Positions 20,383-29,462 of a stretch of 64,000 bases of DNA are shown here, piece by piece (within the stretch, counting starts at the first letter, position 1; every line of letters starts with the position of its first letter). This stretch comes from Tistrella mobilis KA081020-065 (GTDB taxonomy: Bacteria > Pseudomonadota > Alphaproteobacteria > Tistrellales > Tistrellaceae): NCBI RefSeq assembly GCF_000264455.2, contig NC_017958.1, positions 687,001-751,000 of the forward strand, given 5' to 3'. The translations under genes and the position numbers were made by a program. The notes beneath the pieces were generated by a model. That model searched no databases. It was not told where the DNA came from and saw only the letters and a program-made list of their open reading frames with translations.

Positions 20383-23300
20383 ATGACCCGCGATACCACC
20401 GACGCCGACCTGACGGCCCGGCTCGCAGCCCTCGACCCCGCCCGTCGGGCGCTGCTGGAACGGAGCTTGGCCGCCCGCCGGGCGATGCCGCCCGCGGATC
20501 TGGCCGGCGCCGTTGCGCGGATGCTGGCAGGCAGCCCCGCCGCCCGGGCGATGGTCTTTACCCTGCGGGAACTGGGGGTCGGAAAAGGCGGGGTCGTCGG
20601 GGTGCTTTTAGCCGAAACGGCTAAGCACGGGCCCGAAATAGCCGCAATGGCTATTTCCGCGGGGCTGGCCACCGGCGCCGATGTGCTGGTGGCGGCAGAT
20701 GGCGATCGGATGCCGGGCGACATGATCACGCTGCCCTCGGCCGACCTGCCCTGGCCCGAGGTGCCGGCGAACACCCCGGCGGTTGCAGCGGAACCGGTTG
20801 GACGGGTGCTGATCGACGGGTCGGATGGGTACCAGCCGGTCGATCTGGCGGGGCGCTTCGCCCGGCTGGCGGAGATCTTCGCCGGGGCACGACGGGTGGC
20901 GGTGGAAAGCGGGACCGACGACCCGGATGCCGTGGCGGCGCTGATGCTTGCGGCCGCAGGCGGGCTGGGCCTGACCGGGATCGAAGCGGCGACCACCCGG
21001 CCACGGGCCATGCTGGCGCGGCTGGCCGCATCGCCGGCCCAGGCCATGGCCATCCGGCCCGGATCGCTGGCCCGGCTGATCGAGGCCGCAGGCGGCAGCG
21101 ACCATCCGGGCCTGGCGGGCATTGCGGCGATCGATTTCGGCGGGGCGGCGGTGCCGGCGGCGCTGGTGGCGCTGGTGGCGAAGCTGCAGGGCCGGCGGCT
21201 GTTCTGCCATTATGCCGATGGTAGCGGTGCGCCGCTGGCCGGCTGGGAGATCGACCCGGCGCTGGTGACGGGAGAGACCGCACCGGCGGGGCGGCCCCTG
21301 GCCAAGGGCCGGATCCGGATCGTGGACGGCAGCGGCGCCATGGCGCCGGCCGGCATGGTGGGGCGGATCGAGATCCGCGCTGCCACGGAGGGGGATACCG
21401 CAGAGGGAGGGGCCCCCTGGGTGGCGACCGGCGATGCCGGACGGCGCACGCGCGACGGGCTGCTGGAAACCCTGGCCCGGCCGGATGGCCGGCTGCGCCG
21501 GGACGGCCGGCTGCTGGACCTGGCCGCGGTGGAACGGCGGATCGCCCGCCTGCCGGGGGTGGCGGATGCGCATCTGCGCCTGCGCCGCACGGAAGCCGGC
21601 CCGGTTCTGCTGGCCGCCCTGGTGCCGGCCGGTGCGCCCGAGCGGGCGGCGGCCGCCCTGGCCGCCCTGCCCGGCTGGTGCCGGCCCGAGGCGGTGCAGC
21701 TGGTCGACCATCTGCCGCTGACCGCCGCGGGCGAGATCGATACGGCGGCGCTGGACCAGCTGCCGGTGCCCGACGAGGCCCTGCTGGAGGCGGCGGACGC
21801 CGCCCTGGCCCCCGCCCCCGCGATGAAGGACCCGGACGCGGTGGACCTGGCGCGGCTGGCGGTGCTGCCGCCCGCACCGGACCGGCGCGCGCCGCCGCCC
21901 GAAACCCTGGTCGCCACCGGCGCGCCGCTGCCCAGGCCGCGCTTTCGCACCCTGCCCGAGATTCTGGACCATGCGGCAGACCATGCGGCCGCACGCGGGA
22001 TCGGGATCATCCGCGACGGCCGCGGTACGATGGAGCAGATCGACCATGCCGGCTTCCGCGACCGGGTGCGGCTTCTGGCGGGCGGGCTGGCCCGCGCCGG
22101 GATCGGCCGGGGCGACCGGCTGCTGCTGGTAGTGGCGGAGATCGCCGACTATCTGACCGGTTTCTGGGCGGCCCAATGGCTGGGTGCCGTGCCGGTGCCG
22201 GTGTCGGTGGCAGGCAGCTGGACCATAGAGGACGGCAATGCCGCCAAGCTGCTGCAGACCCGCCGGCTGCTGGGCCATCCGCCGGTGCTGGCCGATCGCG
22301 GCCGCGCCGGCCTGATTGCCGATTTCCTGGCGGCCCACGAGGACGACATGTCGGCGGGGCCGGTGCTGGACCCGGCGCTGCTGGCCGAAGGCGGCGCCAT
22401 CGAAGAGGCGGTGGCGGCGGACCCGGATGCGCCGGCAATCCTGCTGCTGACCTCGGGCTCGACAGGTGCGCCCAAGGCGGTGGTGCAGACCCATCGCACG
22501 CTGATCGCCCGGACCACCGCGACCATCGCCCATCGCGACTATGGCCCGCAGGATCTGTCGTTCAACTGGATGCCGCTGGACCATGTGGGCGCGGTGGTGA
22601 TGTTCCATCTGCGCGATCTGGCCGCAGGGGCCGGGCAGATCCATGCGCCGATCGATCTGGTTCTGGCCGAGCCGCTGAACTGGCTGCGCTGGATGAGCCG
22701 CGACCGGGTGACGGTGAGCTGGGCGCCGAATTTCGCCTTCGGCCTGATCGTCGCCGAGGCGGCGCGGCCGGGGGCGCTGGACGGGATCGACCTGTCGGCG
22801 CTGCGCATCCTGATCAATGCCGGCGAGGCGATCGTGCCGCGCACCGCCCGGCGCTTCATCACCGCCCTGGCCCCGCACGGGCTGGGGCCTGCGGTGATGA
22901 AGCCCGAATGGGGCATGTCGGAAACCTGCTCTGCCGTGATCTGTTCCGACGGCTTCACCCTGGAGGGCACCACGGATGACGACATGGCCGCCGATCTGGG
23001 CGGCCCCGTGCCCGGCACCGCCTTCCGGATCGTGGAGGCGAGCGGCATGCTGCCGGTGGGGCGGCTGCAGGTGAAGGGGCCGACGGTGACCCCGGGCTAT
23101 CTGGAAAACCCCGAGGCCAATGCCGAAGCCTTTACCGCGGACGGCTGGTTCGACACCGGCGATCTGGGCACGATGACCGGAGGCCGGCTGAAGATCACCG
23201 GCCGGGCCAAGGACGCGATCATCGTGAACGGCCGCAATCTGCACGCCCACGAGATCGAGGCGGTGGCGGAAGAGGTGCCGGGCGTGGCGGTATCGTGGAC

Positions 23301-25224
23301 GACCGCCTTCGCCAACCGCCCGGCCGGGGCCGATACCGACCGGCTGGTGGTGACCTGGGTTCCCGAAGAACCGGTGATCGATCGCGAAACCGTGGCCGGC
23401 GCGATCCGCGCCCGCATCGCCCGCCGGCTGGGGGTGACCCCGGCGGCAGTGGTGGCGGTGCGGCGCGAAGACGTGCCCAAGACGGCGATCGGCAAGATCC
23501 AGCGCGCCCGTGTCCGCGCCGATTACGAGGCCGGCCGCTTCGGCGGGCTGGTGGCGGCCCCCGCCGCCGGCGCGCCCGACCAGGGCGTTGTTGACCTGCC
23601 GCTGGCCCGGCCGGTCTGGCGGCCGGCGGCCCTGCGCCGGCCCGATCCGGCGACGCGGGCGGTGATCCACCAGTCAGACGGCGGAGATGCCGTGGCGGCG
23701 ATCGCGGCCCTGCGCGACCGGCTGGCGCCGCTGCTGACTGAGGGCAGCGGCCGATTGCGGGTGGTGCTGGGGGTGCGCGGGCTGGAGGCGATCGACCCCG
23801 GCGACCCGACGCCCGAACCGGCCACGGCGGCGCTGGCCGCCTGGGCGGCGAGCCTGGCGCAGGAAACCGCGCGGCTGGAACTGAGGGTGGTGGATCTGGA
23901 CCCGGGCGCCGATGCCGCGGCCAGAGAGGCGGAGCTGGCCGAAGAGGCCGGGCATGCCGACCCCGAACCGGTGGTGGCCCGGCGCGGCAGCCGGCGGCTG
24001 GCCCGCCGTCTGGAACCGCTGGACATGGACCTGCCTGCACCCCGGGTGCTGCCGATCACGGCGGGCGGCATCTGGCTGCTGGCCGGCGGGACCGGCGGGC
24101 TGGGGGTGGAACTGGCGGAGCTGCTGGGCCGGCGCTTCGGGGCGCGGCTGCTGCTGGTCTCGCGCAGCGATGCCACGGCGGACCCGATGAAGGCGGCGCG
24201 GCTGGCGCGGCTGAGCGCGGCCGGGGTGGAGCATCTGGCGATGACCGCGGATGTAACCGACCGCGCAGCGCTGGACGCGGCCATTCATGCGGCCCGGAGC
24301 CATTGGGGCGCGCCGCTGGCCGGTATTGTGCAGATGGCGACCGACGGGGCGCTGGACGCACAATGGGCGGAGATGGCCGATCGCGGCGGGCTGGCCGACA
24401 GTGATGCGGCGCTGGCGGCGACCATCGGCCCGAAACTGGAGGGCACCCGCAATCTGGTCGCGATCGCGCGCGACCATGGCGACCTGCCGCTGATCGGCTT
24501 CGGCACGGTGAACGCGCTGTTCGGCGCGCCGACGCTGGGCGCCTATTCGGCCGCCAATGCCGCCATGGCGGCGGTGCTGGCCGGCGAACGCAGCCGCCGC
24601 CAGGCCATCGCAACGGCGGCAACCGGGCCGGTGACGACCATCGACTGGTCGATGTGGGACGGGCTGGGCCTGGCCCAGGGTGCCCCGGAACCCGCCCGCG
24701 CCCGCACCCGGGCGCTGGGCTACCGGATCATCGGCCGCAGCCAGGGCCTGCGGGCGCTGCTGGCGGCGCTGGCGCTGGACCGGCCGCGGGTGGTGGCGGG
24801 TGTGGATGCCGGCAGCCACCCGGTGATGCGGCGGCCGCGTGCGGCACCGCCGCGGCCGCTGCTGGTGCCGGTGACCCGGGGAAGCGTCATCAACGCCACC
24901 GACCGTTTCGGCCGGCGGGTGACGATCGGCACCGGGGCCGCCGCCCCGGCCGGGCCGGGCCCGGTTGCCGACCCGCCGCGCGGGCCGGTCGAGACCCGGA
25001 TCGCGGCGCTGTGGTGCGAGCTGCTGGAACGGCCGGCGATCGGCCGGCACGAGAACTTTTTCGAGATCGGCGGCCATTCGCTGCTGCTGGCCCGGCTGCG
25101 CGCCCGGATGGTGCCGCTTGCCGGGCGCGAGATCGGCATCGTTGAACTGTTCCGCCACCCCACCATCCGCGACCTGGCCCGCCTGGTTGCCGCAGACACC
25201 GCCGAGATCGAGGCCGGGGAATGA
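20383..25224 (+). CDS. Non-amino-acid loading NRPS module: degenerate A - A - KR - T
   Basis: The 1613-residue protein begins with a roughly 490-residue segment resembling the C-terminal half of an A domain but lacking A3 and the usual QVKxRG motif. A second, complete A domain follows (LLTSGSTGAPKA near 688, GMSETC near 844, IVNGRNLHAHEIE near 945, GKIQRARVR near 1038). In it the amino-acid pocket FDxxxxE is replaced by LDHVGAVVMFH, so it likely activates an acid without an alpha-amine. A ketoreductase comes next (AGGTGGLG near 1234, Tyr1388; the expected catalytic Ser is Thr), then T (Ser1566). Such A-KR-T modules activate an alpha-keto acid and reduce it on the carrier. In didemnin this would be alpha-ketoisovalerate to alpha-hydroxyisovalerate, the first half of the Hip unit. 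It has no C domain of its own; the preceding protein ends in one. A GGAGG precedes the start, and the end overlaps the next start by ATGA. Confidence 0.87.
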   Translation: MTRDTTDADLTARLAALDPARRALLERSLAARRAMPPADLAGAVARMLAGSPAARAMVFTLRELGVGKGGVVGVLLAETAKHGPEIAAMAISAGLATGADVLVAADGDRMPGDMITLPSADLPWPEVPANTPAVAAEPVGRVLIDGSDGYQPVDLAGRFARLAEIFAGARRVAVESGTDDPDAVAALMLAAAGGLGLTGIEAATTRPRAMLARLAASPAQAMAIRPGSLARLIEAAGGSDHPGLAGIAAIDFGGAAVPAALVALVAKLQGRRLFCHYADGSGAPLAGWEIDPALVTGETAPAGRPLAKGRIRIVDGSGAMAPAGMVGRIEIRAATEGDTAEGGAPWVATGDAGRRTRDGLLETLARPDGRLRRDGRLLDLAAVERRIARLPGVADAHLRLRRTEAGPVLLAALVPAGAPERAAAALAALPGWCRPEAVQLVDHLPLTAAGEIDTAALDQLPVPDEALLEAADAALAPAPAMKDPDAVDLARLAVLPPAPDRRAPPPETLVATGAPLPRPRFRTLPEILDHAADHAAARGIGIIRDGRGTMEQIDHAGFRDRVRLLAGGLARAGIGRGDRLLLVVAEIADYLTGFWAAQWLGAVPVPVSVAGSWTIEDGNAAKLLQTRRLLGHPPVLADRGRAGLIADFLAAHEDDMSAGPVLDPALLAEGGAIEEAVAADPDAPAILLLTSGSTGAPKAVVQTHRTLIARTTATIAHRDYGPQDLSFNWMPLDHVGAVVMFHLRDLAAGAGQIHAPIDLVLAEPLNWLRWMSRDRVTVSWAPNFAFGLIVAEAARPGALDGIDLSALRILINAGEAIVPRTARRFITALAPHGLGPAVMKPEWGMSETCSAVICSDGFTLEGTTDDDMAADLGGPVPGTAFRIVEASGMLPVGRLQVKGPTVTPGYLENPEANAEAFTADGWFDTGDLGTMTGGRLKITGRAKDAIIVNGRNLHAHEIEAVAEEVPGVAVSWTTAFANRPAGADTDRLVVTWVPEEPVIDRETVAGAIRARIARRLGVTPAAVVAVRREDVPKTAIGKIQRARVRADYEAGRFGGLVAAPAAGAPDQGVVDLPLARPVWRPAALRRPDPATRAVIHQSDGGDAVAAIAALRDRLAPLLTEGSGRLRVVLGVRGLEAIDPGDPTPEPATAALAAWAASLAQETARLELRVVDLDPGADAAAREAELAEEAGHADPEPVVARRGSRRLARRLEPLDMDLPAPRVLPITAGGIWLLAGGTGGLGVELAELLGRRFGARLLLVSRSDATADPMKAARLARLSAAGVEHLAMTADVTDRAALDAAIHAARSHWGAPLAGIVQMATDGALDAQWAEMADRGGLADSDAALAATIGPKLEGTRNLVAIARDHGDLPLIGFGTVNALFGAPTLGAYSAANAAMAAVLAGERSRRQAIATAATGPVTTIDWSMWDGLGLAQGAPEPARARTRALGYRIIGRSQGLRALLAALALDRPRVVAGVDAGSHPVMRRPRAAPPRPLLVPVTRGSVINATDRFGRRVTIGTGAAAPAGPGPVADPPRGPVETRIAALWCELLERPAIGRHENFFEIGGHSLLLARLRARMVPLAGREIGIVELFRHPTIRDLARLVAADTAEIEAGE

Positions 25225-28200
25225 CCGTCGACACCGCCGACACCGCGCAGAGCTTCCCCGTCCACACCGTGCCGATCGCCGTGACCGGCCTTGCCTGCCG
25301 CGCAATCGGCGTGGACGGCCCCGATGCCCTGCGCCGGGTGCTGCTGGAAGGGCGCGACGTGCTGGCGCGCCATGATGCCGCCGATGCCGCGGCCCTGGGC
25401 GTGCCCGCCGCCCTGGCGCGGGATCCGCGCTATGTCGGCACCGCAGCGATGCTGCCGGGGCAGGAGAGCTTCGACCACGCGCTGTTCGGCCTGTCGCTGC
25501 GCGAGGCGGAGCTGCTGGACCCCCAGCACCGGCTGTTCCTGGAACTCTGCCGCGAGGCGCTGGAAGATGCCGCCTGGCTTGCCCCGGCGGCCGGGCGCCG
25601 GGTAGGCGTGTTCGGCGGCTGCGGCAGCCCGATCTATCTGATGACCCGGCTGGCCGGTGCCGGTGCGGCGCTGGAAGCGGCGGGTGCGACGGCGCTGAGC
25701 TTTGCGGCCAAGCCGGATTTCCTGTCGCTGCGCGTGGCCTATCGGCTGGATCTGCGCGGGCCGGCGATGACCGTGCAGACCGGCTGTTCGACCGGCATGA
25801 GCGTGGTGCAGGCGGCCGTGGCCGCCCTGGCGGCCGGCGAATGCGAGGCCGCACTGGCCGGCGCCGCCTGCCTGACCCGGCTGGACCCGGCCGGCTATCT
25901 GCACCATCCGGGCGCGATCGAAAGCCCGACCGGCCGCTGCCGGCCCTTCGACGCTGCGGCCGACGGCACGGTCGGCGGCAGCGGCGGCGCGGTGGTGGTG
26001 CTGAAGCGGCTGGCCGATGCGGAACGCGATGGCGACCATGTCCATGCGGTGATCCGGGCGGTGGCGATCACCAATGACGGCGGCGCCAAGATCGGCTTCA
26101 CCGCGCCGGGGGAAGCGGCCCAGGCCGAGGCGGTCGCACGCGCATTCCGTGCGTCTGGCATTCACCCCGATACGATTGGTTGCGTGGAAGCCCATGGCAC
26201 CGCCACGGCGCTGGGCGACCCGATCGAGGTGGCGGCGCTGACCCGCGGCTTCCGGGCCGCCGGCGGCACGCGCCTGGCCCATGCGGCGCTGGGATCGGTG
26301 AAGGGCAATCTTGGCCATGCCGATGCGGCGGCCGGCATGCTGTCGATCGCCAAGGCGGTGCTGTCGGTGGCCCATGGCGAGATCTACCCCACCGCCAACA
26401 CCACCAGGGCGAACCCCGAATTGCGGCTGGCCGAAACCCCGTTCCGCCTGCCGACCGCACCCGAAGCCTGGCCCGTCGCCGACCATCCCCGGCGGATGGC
26501 GGTGAACTGCTATGGCATGGGCGGCACCAATCTGCACGCCATTCTGGAACAGGCCCCGGCCAGGAACCCGCGCGCGGCAGCGCCCGCGGGCCCGCTGGTC
26601 TTCGTGCTGTCGGCCGCAGATGCGGAGATGCTGGAGGCGCTGGCGGCCCGGATGGCCGCGGCCTTCAGGGCCGATGATGCGCCGGCCGCCCTGGATGCCG
26701 CCTTTTCGCTGGCCACCGGCCGACCGGCCCTGGCGGCAAGGCGGGCGGTGGTGGCGCGGGATGTGGCCGAGGCCGCGCGGCTGCTGACCATGCCTGCCCC
26801 TGCCCTGCCGGTGCTGCGCGACCGGCCGGTCGTGATCGACGGCGCCGATGCCGGCTGGGCGGCGCTGCTGCCCGATCTGACCGACAGCCCCGATGCCCGC
26901 GGGCTGGTCGACGGGGTGGCGCCGGCGCGGTTGGTCTTCGGGCCGGACAATGCGCCGGGGGGCGATCCGGCAGATCCGCTGATCGTGGATGGCCGCGACC
27001 GGATGCAGGCGCTGGCGCGGCTGTGGTGCCTGGGGGTGCGGGTCGACTGGACGGCGGTGTTTGCAGGCACCAGCCCGCGGCGGGTGCCGCTGCCGGTGAT
27101 GCCCTATCGCCCGACCCGCTGCTGGATCGACCTGGCACCGGCGGAGCCCGCGACCGCTGCGGCCGCGGCGCCGGTGGCTTTGACACCCGGTTTCGTCGAG
27201 GCCCCGCTTGCCGCCGGGACGGCGATGCCCGCAACCATCGTCACCGGATGTGCCGCGCCGACGACCGGCCTTGGAACCACCCTGCCGCTGGCCGAGGCCG
27301 GTGCAGTGACCGGGCGGGTGCTGCTGGTGCTGCCCGGGGCGCTGGGCCTGGCCGGACGCCGGCCGGCCGACCCCGAGGAACTGCGGCAGGCCAGGGCCTT
27401 GCATGACCGGCCCGGCGTGGAGCTGACGATCATCGACACGGCCGCGGCCGTGGATCTGCCGCCGGCCGCCGCGGCCGCCCTCGCGGCCCGCATCCGCGCC
27501 GAGGCGGCGGGCGATGCCCCGGCGGTCGCCTTCGACGGCGCCCGCCGGCTGGTGCCGGTGGCCGAAGCGGTGGCCGCCGACGAGGCGGCGCCGCTGACGG
27601 ATGACGGCTGGCCGGCACCGGAAACAGCAGGGCCGGAGACCGCAGGACCGGAGCTGGCCGAACCCGCAGCTTCGGCCGCCGCGGCCCGGCTTGCCGCCCT
27701 GCCGGTGGAACCGGCGCGCGGGCCGGCGCTGGAGGCGGCATTGGACCGGCTGTGCGCCGCGCACAGCGTTGCCATGCTGCGCACAAGGGGGATCGCCCCG
27801 GTGCCCGGCGCCACCATCACCCGGGCCGAGCTGGACCGGCGGATCGGGCTGGTGCAGGGACAGGGACAGTTGGGACAGGGGCAGGGATGGCGCCGCATGC
27901 TGGACGCGGCCCTGGCCGATCTGGCGGCGGACGGGCTGCTGACCATTGCCGGCGACCGGCTGATCTGGGGGCCGGCGGTGGCCGATCTGCCGGCGCCGGA
28001 TGTGGCGGCAGACCGGGTGCGGGCGATCGACCCCGATCATGCCGGGCTGGTGGCGCTGATCAACCATTGCATGGCGGCCCATGGCGAGGTCTTCGCCGGC
28101 CGGCGCCCGGCCACCACGGTGATTGCGGGGCGCGAGGCCGGGCGGCTGTTTGCGGGCGCCGGCCCGGCGATCGAGCGCCATTCCAGCCGGGCCCGGGTGC

Positions 28201-29462
28201 TGGATGCCGCGGCCGATGCGGTGGTGGCGGCGGTGGATGCCGCAGCCGCCGCCGGACGCACGGCCCGGATCGTGGAGGTGGGCGGCGGCACGGGGGCCTT
28301 CACCGGCCCGGTGCTGGACCGGCTGGCCGGCCGGGCGGTCGACTATCTTTTCACCGATGTGTCGGGCGAATTCGTGGCGCGGGCGCGGGCGACGCTGGCC
28401 GCACGCGGGCTGACCGGGGTGCGGGTGGCACGGTTCGACGTGTCGCGCGACCCGGCGGATCAGGGGCTGGAGACGGGGGGCGCCGATCTGGTGCTGGCGC
28501 TGGACGTGATCCACGCCACCGCCGATCTGGCCGTCTCTCTCGACAATGTCGCGCGGCTGCTGCGGCCGGGCGGGCTGCTGCTGCTGGCCGAACTGGTCAT
28601 CGCCCGGCGCTGGGTGAACGCGATCTGGGGCCTTGCCACCGGCTGGTGGGTGATGGCGGATGACCGCACCACCTCTCCGCTGATCGATCCGGCCGCCTGG
28701 CAGCGGGTGCTGGAAGGCGCGGGCTTCGCGACCGAGGCGGTGCTGCCCGATACCGACGGCGCCGATACCCGCCTGTTCATCGCCCGCAACACCCGCACGA
28801 CCCTGGCTGAGCTGGCGCTGTACGAGGGCGAGTTGCCAGAGCCCCTGCCCCCCGCCATGCGACATGTGCTGATACGCCCGGCCGCGGCGGGTGATCTGGT
28901 CGCCGCCGCCCTGGCCGGGGCCGAGGCGCGGGCGCTGGAATGGGCGACCGGCGCCGAAGCAGTGGCCTGGACCGGCGACGGCCGGCCCGATGCCCGGCTG
29001 CGCGGCCTGCTGCGGCATACGCGGGCCGCGGTGCTGATGCCGCCTGCCGCCGCCGATGCGGCGGGGGCGGCAGCGGCGGCGGCGGTGGATGGCGATGCGG
29101 CCTTCGCCCTGGTGGCGGGGCTGTGGCACGACCTGCTGGGGGTGATGCCCGAGGATGCTGCCGCCGATTTCTACGCCGCCGGCGGCGACAGCCTGATCGC
29201 CACGCGCCTGCTGGCGCTGCTGGCCGAACGCCACGGGCTGGAGTTGCCGGCCTCTGCGCTGTTTGCGGCAACCACGGCGGGCGAGATGGCCGGGCTGATC
29301 CGTGCCGCGGCCCCGGCGGCGGCGGAACCGGCCGCGATGGAGAGCGATGCCGACCTGCTGGACCTGCTGGCCGATATCGAGAGCATGTCGGATGACGAGA
29401 TCGCCGCCGCCATGGCCCGGCTGGAGGGGCAGGAACCGGATGGGCGGGAGGTCGCCGAATGA
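25221..29462 (+). CDS. PKS module: KS-(no AT)-C-methyltransferase-ACP
   Basis: The 1413-residue protein has a ketosynthase (about 12-440) with Cys189 (TGCSTG), His325 (EAHGTA) and His366 (NLGHAD). A linker carrying VPLPVMPYRP near 622 follows, the type of remnant seen where the AT domain is lost. A low-complexity linker (PETAGPETAG, GQGQLGQGQ) leads to a C-methyltransferase (VEVGGGTGAF near 1017) and an ACP (GGDS, Ser1324). There is no KR, so the beta-keto group should remain. One malonyl extension of alpha-hydroxyisovaleryl with C-methylation gives exactly alpha-(alpha-hydroxyisovaleryl)propionyl, the Hip unit of didemnins. Both termini overlap their neighbours by four bases (ATGA), so translation is likely coupled. 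The acidic C-terminal tail is probably a docking segment. Confidence 0.92.
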   Translation: MTVDTADTAQSFPVHTVPIAVTGLACRAIGVDGPDALRRVLLEGRDVLARHDAADAAALGVPAALARDPRYVGTAAMLPGQESFDHALFGLSLREAELLDPQHRLFLELCREALEDAAWLAPAAGRRVGVFGGCGSPIYLMTRLAGAGAALEAAGATALSFAAKPDFLSLRVAYRLDLRGPAMTVQTGCSTGMSVVQAAVAALAAGECEAALAGAACLTRLDPAGYLHHPGAIESPTGRCRPFDAAADGTVGGSGGAVVVLKRLADAERDGDHVHAVIRAVAITNDGGAKIGFTAPGEAAQAEAVARAFRASGIHPDTIGCVEAHGTATALGDPIEVAALTRGFRAAGGTRLAHAALGSVKGNLGHADAAAGMLSIAKAVLSVAHGEIYPTANTTRANPELRLAETPFRLPTAPEAWPVADHPRRMAVNCYGMGGTNLHAILEQAPARNPRAAAPAGPLVFVLSAADAEMLEALAARMAAAFRADDAPAALDAAFSLATGRPALAARRAVVARDVAEAARLLTMPAPALPVLRDRPVVIDGADAGWAALLPDLTDSPDARGLVDGVAPARLVFGPDNAPGGDPADPLIVDGRDRMQALARLWCLGVRVDWTAVFAGTSPRRVPLPVMPYRPTRCWIDLAPAEPATAAAAAPVALTPGFVEAPLAAGTAMPATIVTGCAAPTTGLGTTLPLAEAGAVTGRVLLVLPGALGLAGRRPADPEELRQARALHDRPGVELTIIDTAAAVDLPPAAAAALAARIRAEAAGDAPAVAFDGARRLVPVAEAVAADEAAPLTDDGWPAPETAGPETAGPELAEPAASAAAARLAALPVEPARGPALEAALDRLCAAHSVAMLRTRGIAPVPGATITRAELDRRIGLVQGQGQLGQGQGWRRMLDAALADLAADGLLTIAGDRLIWGPAVADLPAPDVAADRVRAIDPDHAGLVALINHCMAAHGEVFAGRRPATTVIAGREAGRLFAGAGPAIERHSSRARVLDAAADAVVAAVDAAAAAGRTARIVEVGGGTGAFTGPVLDRLAGRAVDYLFTDVSGEFVARARATLAARGLTGVRVARFDVSRDPADQGLETGGADLVLALDVIHATADLAVSLDNVARLLRPGGLLLLAELVIARRWVNAIWGLATGWWVMADDRTTSPLIDPAAWQRVLEGAGFATEAVLPDTDGADTRLFIARNTRTTLAELALYEGELPEPLPPAMRHVLIRPAAAGDLVAAALAGAEARALEWATGAEAVAWTGDGRPDARLRGLLRHTRAAVLMPPAAADAAGAAAAAAVDGDAAFALVAGLWHDLLGVMPEDAAADFYAAGGDSLIATRLLALLAERHGLELPASALFAATTAGEMAGLIRAAAPAAAEPAAMESDADLLDLLADIESMSDDEIAAAMARLEGQEPDGREVAE

